Shown in pieces: positions 43,812 through 51,364 of a stretch of 64,000 nucleotides of DNA. The notes beneath the pieces are model-generated. The model saw nothing but the letters and a program-made list of their open reading frames with translations, ran no database searches and was not told the DNA's origin. The first letter of the stretch is position 1; every line of letters begins with the position of its first letter. Source of the DNA: an uncultured Mobiluncus sp. (GTDB taxonomy: Bacteria; Actinomycetota; Actinomycetes; Actinomycetales; Actinomycetaceae); contig NZ_CAMYBV010000011.1 in the NCBI RefSeq assembly GCF_947254095.1, positions 1 to 64,000 of the forward strand, written 5' to 3'. A program made the position numbers and the translations under genes.

Positions 43812-43982
43812 ATGACAGCTCTCCGCAATAGCGACAGTCGAACGGATATTGTCCGCCCGCCCGGACGTTTCCCCTTGGGAATGGTTCGCGTCCTCGGCAG
43901 CCTCCCCTTTCGCTTCCGGGCATCCCCTAAAGGATTTCCCCGCCCTCATGGAAGCTAGTGATGTCGGCTGCGCCTCCGTCAT
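43812..43982 (-). promoter_or_regulatory. Lysine riboswitch (L-box) aptamer
   Basis: Read on the minus strand, this 171-nt stretch follows the L-box pattern in order: GGAGGCGCAG near the 5' end, GAAGCGAAAGGGGAGGCTGC then CCGAGGACG, GGGCGGGCGGAC, CGACTGTCGC and the closing GGAGAG. The closing helix P1 is 7 bp: AUGACGG (43982-43976) with CUGUCAU (43818-43812). The match to the B. subtilis lysC leader core (AGGUGCG, GAAAGGGGAGC, GCCGAAGC, GGCUGUC, GGAGGGCUAUC) is from memory, not a search. Binding lysine stabilises P1 and lets the downstream terminator form. Confidence 0.85.
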
Positions 43983-43998
43983 GCTTATATTGCTCTCC

Positions 43999-44027
43999 AG
44001 TCTAGGGCTCTGGGGCGAAAGGTGCAA
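43999..44027 (-). promoter_or_regulatory. Promoter of the lysine importer operon
   Basis: -35 TTGCAC (44027-44022), 17-bp spacer, -10 TAGACT (44004-43999) on the minus strand. A start near 43992 would put the riboswitch P1 about 10 nt into the transcript and leave a leader of about 280 nt. Confidence 0.65.
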
Positions 44028-44185
44028 AAAAGTTAGTAAAATTCGAAGTTCCGCTACCGTTAGCGTCTCTCTCAGGCTCGATTGAGCGGTTCGGCGTCTT
44101 CGGCCGATGCACAAGTTCGGTGCGGCCGGTCGCCGGTAGGTTACTGCGGGGTGATGTTGACTTTATCGGTTGAACACCTTTCGGT

Positions 44186-44191
44186 GATAAT
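44186..44191 (+). promoter_or_regulatory. -10 box of a probably leaderless cadD-like transcript
   Basis: GATAAT ends 6 nt before the GTG at 44198, with no Shine-Dalgarno between. This is the same layout as at the HTH-MNT-HEPN gene. A small inverted repeat CACC-TTTC-GGTG lies just upstream (44174-44186) and could be an operator. The -35 is weak (TTTATC, 18 bp away). Confidence 0.45.
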
Positions 44192-44197
44192 TGACAC

Positions 44198-44818
44198 GTG
44201 AACGTTTCCCTGATTCTTTCCACTCTCGCCCAAGCGTTGGTGCTCTTTGCGGTCACTAACATCGACCACTTGATGCTGCTGACCTTATGGTTTGTCCACG
44301 GTCACCAGCGCCCCGGCACAACGTTGCGTATCTGCGCAGGTCAATACCTCGGTTTCAGCGCTATTTTGGCAGCCACCGTGATCCTGAATCTGATTTCCGG
44401 TTTCGTCATTCCCGAAGCTCAGTTGCATCTGTTGGGTCTGATACCGCTGATTCTGGGAGTGAAAGCTGGCATTGGGGAAATTTTGGAACGCCGGGAGTCG
44501 AACGATTCCAGGGACGCACAGTCAGTCGAATCAAAGCTGGAAGGCAAACCCGTTAGTGTTGGCGCGGTCGCCCTGGTCACCATCGCGAACGGAGGCGACG
44601 AAATCGGTGTTTATCTGCCGGTTTTTGCCTTGTCGGCCTGGTGGCAAGTCGCTATATTCTGCGCGGTGTTTCTGGTGCTGGCGGGTGCACTGTTGGCTCT
44701 GGCGTGGTTCATTACCGGACGTCTAGGGCTCGCGGAGGTTCTGGAACGATTCGAGGCGGTGCTCTTTCCGAGTGTGCTTATCCTGCTCGGGGTGCTCATC
44801 CTCGCCGGATGGCTCTAG
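44198..44818 (+). CDS. CadD-family cadmium/cation exporter
   Basis: A 206-aa membrane protein of the CadD type, which gives cadmium resistance in staphylococci and is related to LysE-like exporters. Two conserved motifs are clear: TNIDHLMLLTLWF and ANGGDEIGVYLPVFA; the first usually reads TNIDDL. About five to six membrane helices with an acidic/Ser-rich cytoplasmic loop (ERRESNDSRDAQSVESK). GTG start chosen by the family N-terminus. It diverges from the lysine operon; no metal regulator is adjacent. Confidence 0.85.
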   Translation: MNVSLILSTLAQALVLFAVTNIDHLMLLTLWFVHGHQRPGTTLRICAGQYLGFSAILAATVILNLISGFVIPEAQLHLLGLIPLILGVKAGIGEILERRESNDSRDAQSVESKLEGKPVSVGAVALVTIANGGDEIGVYLPVFALSAWWQVAIFCAVFLVLAGALLALAWFITGRLGLAEVLERFEAVLFPSVLILLGVLILAGWL

Positions 44819-44999
44819 GCGGCGCACGTTTATCCGGCCAGCTTTGTGTCCCCAGCGCAAACCACTACCAGCACCTCTTTTATCCGCAGAGATGCGGAAG
44901 CAAATGTTTCTGCCGCTGGACGATGCCATAAAAATTGAAAAAGGGCAAACGAATCGATGGCGCCAACTGATAGTGGAATCGTGTGGCAGCTTGACTTCA

Positions 45000-45716
45000 T
45001 CATCCGTCGCGCGGCTCGGCGAGGGTAAGCGGCGGGTGTTCGGCCCGATACTCGTTTATCTGGGCATCCGGGTCGGGGTAGCCCAGTGCCAACCCGGTAA
45101 TCAGCCCGTAGTCTTTGGGAATACGAAACTCCGTTTCCACAGGAGTCCGCCAGGTCGCTAGCGTTCCGATGGCCACAGTTCCCAGCCCCCGATTAGCGGC
45201 CGCCAGCATGAGGGTGGCGAGCATTAGCCCACTATCCTGGGCGGAAAAGGGCAGCAGCGCACGATGGACGAACACGAAAATCCCTACCGGGGCCTGAAAC
45301 ATTTCGAGATTTTGACGCACCTGCTGGGCTCGCCCGGATTCGTCCCCGCGCTCAATCCCCAGGTGCGCATAGTAGCGTTTTCCGTTTTCAACCTGACGTT
45401 TGCGCAGTTCAGGAGGGTATTTGCCCCAGGTTTTAAAGTCGGCTTTGGGCAGTTTTCCCTCTCGCAGCGCCCGCAGGAAAGCGCCGGGCCGCCCGCGCAG
45501 CATACCGGACGCAGTTTCGGCATGGCTGGCATAGTCCGCTCGGATTCGTTCCAGGCGTTCCCCCGTGGCTACTGCCAGCACGTATCCGCGCGTATTGGAC
45601 CACGAGGCACAGTGGCGCGCGTCGTCCAAGACAGCTTGTAAAACCTCTGGTTCAACGGGCTTATCCAGATAGGCCCGCACACTGTAGCGAGCCTGCAACA
45701 GTTCAGAAAATTCCAC
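45000..45716 (-). CDS. Nitroreductase-family flavoprotein
   Basis: A 238-aa FMN enzyme of the nitroreductase superfamily. FSELLQARYSVRAYLDKPVEPEVLQAVLDDARHCASWSNTRGY holds the FMN phosphate-binding arginines, and AANRGLGTVAIGTLATWR and the GLALGYPDPDAQINEYR end are family landmarks. These dimers reduce nitro groups or quinones with NAD(P)H. If it accepts metronidazole-type drugs it could affect sensitivity, but that is speculation. It lies between the cadD-like gene and nagB; the 181 bp toward cadD hold only a small hairpin (CCGCA-GAGA-TGCGG). Confidence 0.88.
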   Translation of the reverse strand: MEFSELLQARYSVRAYLDKPVEPEVLQAVLDDARHCASWSNTRGYVLAVATGERLERIRADYASHAETASGMLRGRPGAFLRALREGKLPKADFKTWGKYPPELRKRQVENGKRYYAHLGIERGDESGRAQQVRQNLEMFQAPVGIFVFVHRALLPFSAQDSGLMLATLMLAAANRGLGTVAIGTLATWRTPVETEFRIPKDYGLITGLALGYPDPDAQINEYRAEHPPLTLAEPRDG

Positions 45717-45781
45717 GCATTTTAGTCTAATTGGAATTCCTGACCAGCTCCACGGGGAGACCGCATCAGCAAATACTTGGG

Positions 45782-46573
45782 CTATAACCCCAGCCAGGCC
45801 CCTTGGGGGCGGTTGGCATAAATCTCGCGATAGAAATCCTGGCGCTCCAACTTCGCGGCGGCTGCCTCGTCCAGCAGCACCTTAACAGTGTTGTGCAGCT
45901 GCAAAGCCGAACCGGTGCAAGAGATAGAAACCGGACCCTCCACCATGTCACGAACCGCGTCAGCTTTGTTAGAGCCGGTGGCGATGAGCAGGATTTTTCG
46001 CGCCCGTAAAATGGTGCCCACCCCTTGCGTGAGCGCGTGCCTAGGCACCTTATCAATGTCTCCGTCAAAGAATCGGGCGTTGTCGCGGCGAGTTTGGGCG
46101 GTCAACACCGCGGGGTGCGTCAAGGACTTTAAGGACGTGCCGGGCTCATTGAACGCAATATGCCCATCCGCTCCGATACCTAAAATCTGTATATCAATTC
46201 CGCCTACACCAACAATAGCCTGTTCATAACGTTGACATTCCGCTAATAGGTCCGTGGCTAGGCCGTCTTCTCCATATACCGAGTTATGGTCTATATCCGT
46301 GATATCGGCAAACTCCCGGCGAATAAAGTTATGGTACGCCTCGGGGTGATCCTGGGGCAGCCCCACGTATTCATCGAGCTGGAAAGCCTGGGCGCGGCGC
46401 AGAGACAGGCTCCCCTCCTTAACCCGACGTGAAAGTTCTTGATAAATTGGCAGCGGACTGGAACCTGTCGCCACCCCCAGCACGGCATTGGGTTTGTCCG
46501 CGTAAACCTCGCAGATGGCCTCCGCAGCAACGACTGCTAAATCTTGTTCCGTTGGTTTAATAATGATTTCCAT
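45782..46573 (-). CDS. nagB: Glucosamine-6-phosphate deaminase
   Basis: The last step of the sialic-acid route: glucosamine-6-phosphate to fructose-6-phosphate and ammonia. 263 aa. Landmarks: LGVATGSSPLPIYQEL (phosphate loop), FQLDEYVGLPQDHPEAYHNFI, GIGADGHIAFNEPG with the catalytic Asp-His pair, and the C-terminal stretch after GVGTILRARKILLIATGSNKA. Last gene of the nan-nag operon, 52 bp after nagA. Confidence 0.95.
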   Translation of the reverse strand: MEIIIKPTEQDLAVVAAEAICEVYADKPNAVLGVATGSSPLPIYQELSRRVKEGSLSLRRAQAFQLDEYVGLPQDHPEAYHNFIRREFADITDIDHNSVYGEDGLATDLLAECQRYEQAIVGVGGIDIQILGIGADGHIAFNEPGTSLKSLTHPAVLTAQTRRDNARFFDGDIDKVPRHALTQGVGTILRARKILLIATGSNKADAVRDMVEGPVSISCTGSALQLHNTVKVLLDEAAAAKLERQDFYREIYANRPQGAWLGL

Positions 46574-46625
46574 AATGATTACCTTCCGTTGTTTTCAATT
46601 TTCCGGCTAAGCTCAGGTTTTCACT

Positions 46626-47747
46626 TCAACGCACCTGCTGACCACGACGAAACACGTGTTGAACCTGCAGGGCGCTCGACTCGACTACCAAGTCAGCGTA
46701 GGCCCCCGGTACCAACACTCCAATGTCTGTTCTGCCCAGCAAAGCCGCGGGTCTAGCGGTAGCGGCATGAAGTGCTAACCAAATATCCACTCCTGCGGTA
46801 TAAGTTGCAAAGCGTATCGCCCGGGACAGGGTCAGGGTGGAGCCGGCGATGGCTCCGTTAGATTTCAGCCGAGCCACCGCGTCGCGAACTTCGACCTCGA
46901 GGGGCCCTAACAGATAATCCCCGTCTGGCGAGCCCGCGGCCGCCATCGCATCGGTAACTAAAACCGTGTCGCGGCCTTTGGCGTCAAACACGAACTTTAC
47001 CGTGGCCGGGTGTGAATGCACGCCGTCAGCAATGAGTTCTACCGGTAATCCCGGCGTTTCCAAGGCGGCCACAATCGGGCCGGGTTGGCGGTGATGAATC
47101 GGTTTCATCGCGTTGAACAGGTGAGTGACATTTTGCGCCCCATTGGCCAGTGCGGCTTTCATCGTATCGTAGTCGGCGTTCATATGTCCCGGAGCGGCGA
47201 TGATTCCCCGTGACACCAGCCAGCGCACAGCCTCCAGTCCTCCACGACGCTCTATGGCGAGGGTCACCATTTTAACCGGACCAGCTTGGCACAAGCGTTG
47301 CACCTCGTCCAGAGCCGGGTCGCGCAGCAGCTCGGGGTCATGCGCCCCCTTGAATTCCTCTGCCATCCACGGACCCTCCAAGTGGACGCCCAAAATTTCG
47401 CCGGCCTCATAGAGTGGCGTCAAATCTCGAATCTGGGATTCCAAGTGGTCCAACGTATCCGTGACCAGGCTAGCCATGATAGAAGTTGTCCCCTCGTGAC
47501 GGTGGGTGGCGATGACGGTGCGGGCTGATTCAACCCCGTTGGTGAAAGCCTCTCCCCCACCGCCGTGAGAATGTATATCCACGAATCCGGGAGCGAGGAT
47601 AGTCGTCCCGAAATCCACGTCCGCCCGGACTTGTGCGGCCGCCGTTCCGCTGAGAACCTCGGCGATACGGTCGTTTTCTACCCGCACCGCGCCGGGTCCC
47701 AACACCTGGTTGCCGTCAAATAACGTGTCTGCGCGATAAATCGTCAT
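46626..47747 (-). CDS. nagA: N-acetylglucosamine-6-phosphate deacetylase
   Basis: An amidohydrolase of 373 aa taking the acetyl group from GlcNAc-6-phosphate. Metal-site motif DIHSHGGGG (57-65), LEGPWMAEEFKGAHDPELL, APGHMNADYDT and HLFNAMKPIHHRQPG, and ADGVHSHPATV are all typical, as is VLVTDAMAAAGSPDGDYLLG with the catalytic Asp. It follows nanE after 102 bp, a gap with repeated AGGCAGC words but no clear terminator. Confidence 0.95.
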   Translation of the reverse strand: MTIYRADTLFDGNQVLGPGAVRVENDRIAEVLSGTAAAQVRADVDFGTTILAPGFVDIHSHGGGGEAFTNGVESARTVIATHRHEGTTSIMASLVTDTLDHLESQIRDLTPLYEAGEILGVHLEGPWMAEEFKGAHDPELLRDPALDEVQRLCQAGPVKMVTLAIERRGGLEAVRWLVSRGIIAAPGHMNADYDTMKAALANGAQNVTHLFNAMKPIHHRQPGPIVAALETPGLPVELIADGVHSHPATVKFVFDAKGRDTVLVTDAMAAAGSPDGDYLLGPLEVEVRDAVARLKSNGAIAGSTLTLSRAIRFATYTAGVDIWLALHAATARPAALLGRTDIGVLVPGAYADLVVESSALQVQHVFRRGQQVR

Positions 47748-47849
47748 GTTGTTCCGGTTTCCTCTCAGTTTCTCTGCAAGTATTGTGAGCCGTGTGCTCC
47801 CTCACCAGCTGCCTTACCCGTGAATGGAGACAGGCAGCGCCCTAGGCAG

Positions 47850-48554
47850 CTAGGCTTTCGGCAGTTTGTCTACATACCATTCGGTGAGGCGCCACGGGTG
47901 AGTGATGGCGGTGCCTACACAAGCCGCGTGAATCGGATATTGGTAAACCTCAGCGAGGTCTTGGGGGCTGTGAATCCGGCCTTCCACCACGATTGGGGCG
48001 TGAACTGCCTGGCACACCGCGGCAATGAAATCGAAATCGGGTCCTGTAGTCGCGGTGCGAGCATACTGATACCCGGGGGTATAACCGGACAAAGTGGTGC
48101 CGATGAAGTCCGCTCCGGCCTGTTCAGCGGCTTTCGCATCTTCAAGGGACGCGCAGTCAGCCATGATAGCCACCCCAGGAAATTCCTTGTGCATCGCGCT
48201 TACCGCATCCGCGAACGTCTCACCCTCCCCCCGTTCGCGCAAAGTGGCATCGATAGCGATAACGTCCGCGCCGCTCAAGGCACAGGCACGCGCGTGAGCA
48301 ATCGAGGGCGTAATGTAAACTCCCTCGTGACCAAACTTAATGAGTCCAATTAGGGGCACTTCCACTGCCTGACGGCACGCCACAATGTCCGCAATCCCCT
48401 GGACGCGCACCGCGGCAGCTCCCCCTGCCACGACCGACTGCGCCACCGCGGCAGTGATGTCAGACCGCCGCATCGGCTCTCCCGGATATGCTTGACAGCT
48501 GACGATAAGCCGTCCCTTAATGGCGTCAATCACCGCTTGACGTTGCACATTCAT
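47850..48554 (-). CDS. nanE: N-acetylmannosamine-6-phosphate 2-epimerase
   Basis: A 234-aa TIM-barrel enzyme turning ManNAc-6-phosphate into GlcNAc-6-phosphate. Family stretches: GRLIVSCQAYPGEPM, GIADIVACRQAVEVPLIGLIKFGHEGVYITPSI with the catalytic Lys, and ADVIAIDATLRERG. The presence of nanE between nanK and nagA shows the pathway joins amino-sugar use. Confidence 0.94.
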   Translation of the reverse strand: MNVQRQAVIDAIKGRLIVSCQAYPGEPMRRSDITAAVAQSVVAGGAAAVRVQGIADIVACRQAVEVPLIGLIKFGHEGVYITPSIAHARACALSGADVIAIDATLRERGEGETFADAVSAMHKEFPGVAIMADCASLEDAKAAEQAGADFIGTTLSGYTPGYQYARTATTGPDFDFIAAVCQAVHAPIVVEGRIHSPQDLAEVYQYPIHAACVGTAITHPWRLTEWYVDKLPKA

Positions 48555-48600
48555 TCATTTCCCCTTCCTTAGTTAGCGCGCAGTCTCGCGCCAGGTTCGT

Positions 48601-49542
48601 TCAACCCTCCACCCGGTTCCAAATCTTTTTCGCGGCCCCCACCAGGGCAGCCGCATTACCCAAAGTCGCTTTCACCAGCGGCACATCATGAAGGATATTC
48701 ACCAACTGTTCCTGATAAGCCACCCGGAGGGGTTTCCACCAAATGTCCGTGCTGTTAGCCAAGCCTCCCCCGACAATCATGACTTCCGGGTCAACCGTAT
48801 TGACGATAGATCCCAGAGCGCGCCCGGTTTCCGCGGCCACTTCCGTATAGATGCGCGCAGCCAGCTCATCTCCCGACAGAGCCCGTTTTTCCAATTCGCG
48901 AGTGCCGCCGACGGACGGGTCCCCGCCGTTTTCCAAGTACCAGGCGTATAACCCCGGTCCCGACGCCACGGTTTCCAGATGCGGCACGTCGCGTCCGCAC
49001 GTACAGGCCCGTTTGGTAGGAAGCAAGGTTGGCAGGTGCCCGAAATCACCGGCGGTTCCGTGCGGACCCACCAGGATCTCCCCGTTAATCATGAGAGCTC
49101 CACCGATACCGGTTCCCAACGCCATCATGGCGACGTAGTTTCTCCCGGCTCCCGCGCCTTTCCAGGCTTCTCCACGCAAATGCGCGTTAACATCGTTTTC
49201 CAAAGTCACAGGCAGATTCACCGCTGATTCCACCAGCGATACGACCTCGGTACCGGCCCAGCCCCGAATAGCATCGGTGGAGGCAATAATCCGCTGGCCC
49301 GCCAGGTCTACTACCCCGGCTGATCCAATCCCCACACCCACAATCCGGTCTATACCGTCCTTGTGAGCCTGCGCGCGAACCTGACCCACCAGGGCGTTAA
49401 TCGCCCCGACCACGGCCGCACCGCCCTCGTGAGCGGGCGTATCCGTCCGACAAGGCAGACTCAGATTGCCGTCCCGATCCGCCAGGGCGGCAGCAATTTT
49501 CGTGCCACCGAGGTCTATAGCGATGACGTAATCTGAGGTCAT
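48601..49542 (-). CDS. nanK: ROK-family N-acetylmannosamine kinase
   Basis: A 313-aa sugar kinase. ATP-binding DLGGTK is at residues 10-15. The ROK zinc motif reads GHLPTLLPTKRACTCG then RDVPHLET: the usual C-x-C-G-x-x-G-C-x-E has His in place of the last Cys, which could still hold zinc. By itself the family could be glucokinase, but the place between nanA and nanE makes ManNAc kinase the best call. Confidence 0.88.
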   Translation of the reverse strand: MTSDYVIAIDLGGTKIAAALADRDGNLSLPCRTDTPAHEGGAAVVGAINALVGQVRAQAHKDGIDRIVGVGIGSAGVVDLAGQRIIASTDAIRGWAGTEVVSLVESAVNLPVTLENDVNAHLRGEAWKGAGAGRNYVAMMALGTGIGGALMINGEILVGPHGTAGDFGHLPTLLPTKRACTCGRDVPHLETVASGPGLYAWYLENGGDPSVGGTRELEKRALSGDELAARIYTEVAAETGRALGSIVNTVDPEVMIVGGGLANSTDIWWKPLRVAYQEQLVNILHDVPLVKATLGNAAALVGAAKKIWNRVEG

Positions 49543-49552
49543 AGCCGGATTC

Positions 49553-50464
49553 CTACAACAATCCGACTTTTTGCAAGACGCTGCGCACGTGCTCTACGTT
49601 TTCTCCACTCAAAGCCGCCACGGGACGAGGCATTTCGTTAGACTCGAACACCCCCAGCAGCTGCAGCGCCGTCTTAAACGCACCGATGCCGGCACCGAAT
49701 CCCTGTATGTCTTTGACCTGGACAATCGTCATCAAATCTGCCAGCCGGTCCTGTTCCTTGCGGACAGTCTCCCAGTCCTTGGCGAGGGCGGCTTTCCACT
49801 GACGCACGTAGCCGTCGGGATCGACGTTGCCCAAGCCGGGCACGCAGCCGTCCGCACCGGACAGATACGCCCCGTCCACCACGACCTCGTGACCGGTAAA
49901 CAACTGCAGCGGGTGTCCCGCCTCGGCGTTCAACCGAGACAGGAAACGGAAACCGACATCGTCACCGGAAGAATCCTTTACCCCATTGAGGACCCCGGCT
50001 TTCCCGAGGTCCATCACCAGGTCATTAGGCAGCTTCCAGTGTACGCATGCGGGAATGTCATAAGCCCAAATGGGCAGGTCCGTGCATTCTCGCAAGATTT
50101 CGAAGTGCCGCCGAATCTCCCGCACCCCTTGCAGGGCATAGAACGGGGCGGTCGCCACCACAGCATCGACTTCGATGTCTTCGGCCTGGCGAATGTGTTC
50201 CACAACCCGGTCCGTCTCCGTGCTGATAACCCCCGCCATAATAGGGACTCTACCAGCCACGATACGCTTGGATTCGGCAAGGATTTGCCCGCGGCGTTCA
50301 TCGGTAGAAAACGCCACCTCTCCCGAGGAACCCAACACAAACAAGCCATCGATACCGGCCGTAATCAAGCGATTAATGTGCTTCTCCAGCGAAGGCACAT
50401 CGAGTTCGCCGTTCTTTAGCGGGATAGTCAGGGGCGGGACGATGCCGCTAATTTTTGCTGCCAT
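49553..50464 (-). CDS. nanA: N-acetylneuraminate lyase (DapA/NanA family)
   Basis: A 303-aa class I aldolase splitting sialic acid into ManNAc and pyruvate. Schiff-base Lys163 (GVKDSSGD), Tyr135 (WAYDIPAC), and GSSGE (45-49) for the pyruvate carboxylate. The superfamily also includes dihydrodipicolinate synthase, but the operon around it (sialic-acid-type transporter, nanK, nanE) fixes the role. Three bp separate it from the ATPase gene upstream. Confidence 0.9.
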   Translation of the reverse strand: MAAKISGIVPPLTIPLKNGELDVPSLEKHINRLITAGIDGLFVLGSSGEVAFSTDERRGQILAESKRIVAGRVPIMAGVISTETDRVVEHIRQAEDIEVDAVVATAPFYALQGVREIRRHFEILRECTDLPIWAYDIPACVHWKLPNDLVMDLGKAGVLNGVKDSSGDDVGFRFLSRLNAEAGHPLQLFTGHEVVVDGAYLSGADGCVPGLGNVDPDGYVRQWKAALAKDWETVRKEQDRLADLMTIVQVKDIQGFGAGIGAFKTALQLLGVFESNEMPRPVAALSGENVEHVRSVLQKVGLL

Positions 50465-50467
50465 GTT

Positions 50468-51364
50468 TTATTCTCCTTCATCTACGTTGGCATCCTCAGG
50501 TTGCCCCAAGTTCGGGTGCAACAACGACGGAGCCGCACCAAGAAGCTTACGGGTATAGGGATCCTTCGGGTTGGCCAACAATTCGTCAGCCGGGCCTTCT
50601 TCGATAACCACACCAGCGTTCATCACCGCAATACGGTCGGAAATGTAGCGCACAGTTTGAATGTCGTGGGAAATGAACACCATCGCCAACCCCAGTTCCT
50701 TTTTCAGGTCTGAAAGCAGGTTCAGGATTTGGGCACGCACGGACACGTCCAGTGCCGAAGTCGGCTCGTCAGCGATGATGGCCTTCGGGTTCAGCGACAA
50801 GGCCCGCGCAATGGCGACACGTTGACGTTGCCCACCGGACAGTTGCCCCGGCAGCGCGTTCAACGCCGACAGCGGCAGGCCCACCAGGCTCAACAGCTCA
50901 CGGACCCGCTTATCGCGCGACGCCTCGTTACCAATCTTGTGGACCCGCAACGGGTCAGCCAGCTGGTCATGGACGCTCATGCGCGGGTTCAGCGCGGTGG
51001 CCGGGTCTTGGAAAACCACGGACACAACCGAGCCGATGTGGCGTCGGTCCGCCGCGTTGCGCTTCGTGACGTCCTTGCCCATGAAGAACACTTTGCCCTT
51101 CGTAGCGACTTGGAGCCCGCACATGACGTTCGCGGTTGTGGACTTGCCACAGCCGGATTCGCCCACGATACCAAGGACTTTGCCGGGCATGATTTTCATG
51201 TCGACACCCCGCACGGCCCGCACGTGGTTCGGCTTGAAAATCGAACCGGTACGCGCTTTGAATGTGACCTCCACTTCCTGCAATTCGATGATGGGGGTTT
51301 CGGGGTCAATAGTACTTGGCGTTTCGTTTTCGATAACGCTTGCGTTTGCGGTTGTCTCGCTCAT
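50468..51364 (-). CDS. Sialic acid ABC importer, ATP-binding subunit (SatD/SiaI-like)
   Basis: A 298-aa OppF-type ATPase: Walker A GESGCGKST, signature LSGGQRQR, Walker B IIADEPTSALDVS, and the oligopeptide-type C-terminal zone (DPYTRKLLGAAPSLLHPN). Its ATG overlaps the fused permease-ATPase gene by 4 bp. Family members import peptides, nickel or sugars; sialic acid is inferred from the operon. Confidence 0.9.
   Translation of the reverse strand: MSETTANASVIENETPSTIDPETPIIELQEVEVTFKARTGSIFKPNHVRAVRGVDMKIMPGKVLGIVGESGCGKSTTANVMCGLQVATKGKVFFMGKDVTKRNAADRRHIGSVVSVVFQDPATALNPRMSVHDQLADPLRVHKIGNEASRDKRVRELLSLVGLPLSALNALPGQLSGGQRQRVAIARALSLNPKAIIADEPTSALDVSVRAQILNLLSDLKKELGLAMVFISHDIQTVRYISDRIAVMNAGVVIEEGPADELLANPKDPYTRKLLGAAPSLLHPNLGQPEDANVDEGE

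Noticed and set aside
43812..43982. Glycine riboswitch or T-box as the identity of the leader
   Set aside because: GGAGAG is present, but the order of conserved blocks and the closing helix fit the lysine aptamer; there is no T-box sequence or specifier loop and no second glycine-type aptamer.
43713..44114. Upstream extension of the lysine-binding protein (134 extra codons)
   Set aside because: It would cover the riboswitch, its terminator and the promoter, and place a signal peptide in the middle of the protein. The ATG at 43712 has a good ribosome-binding site and a lipobox.
44883..44896. Hairpin CCGCA-GAGA-TGCGG as terminator between the cadD-like and nitroreductase genes
   Set aside because: The stem is short and has no U-tract on either strand, so it is mentioned only as a small hairpin.
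49553..50464. Dihydrodipicolinate synthase (dapA) as the identity of the nanA gene
   Set aside because: Same superfamily, but it lies inside a sialic-acid operon between the importer and nanK/nanE, and DapA would not be expected there.
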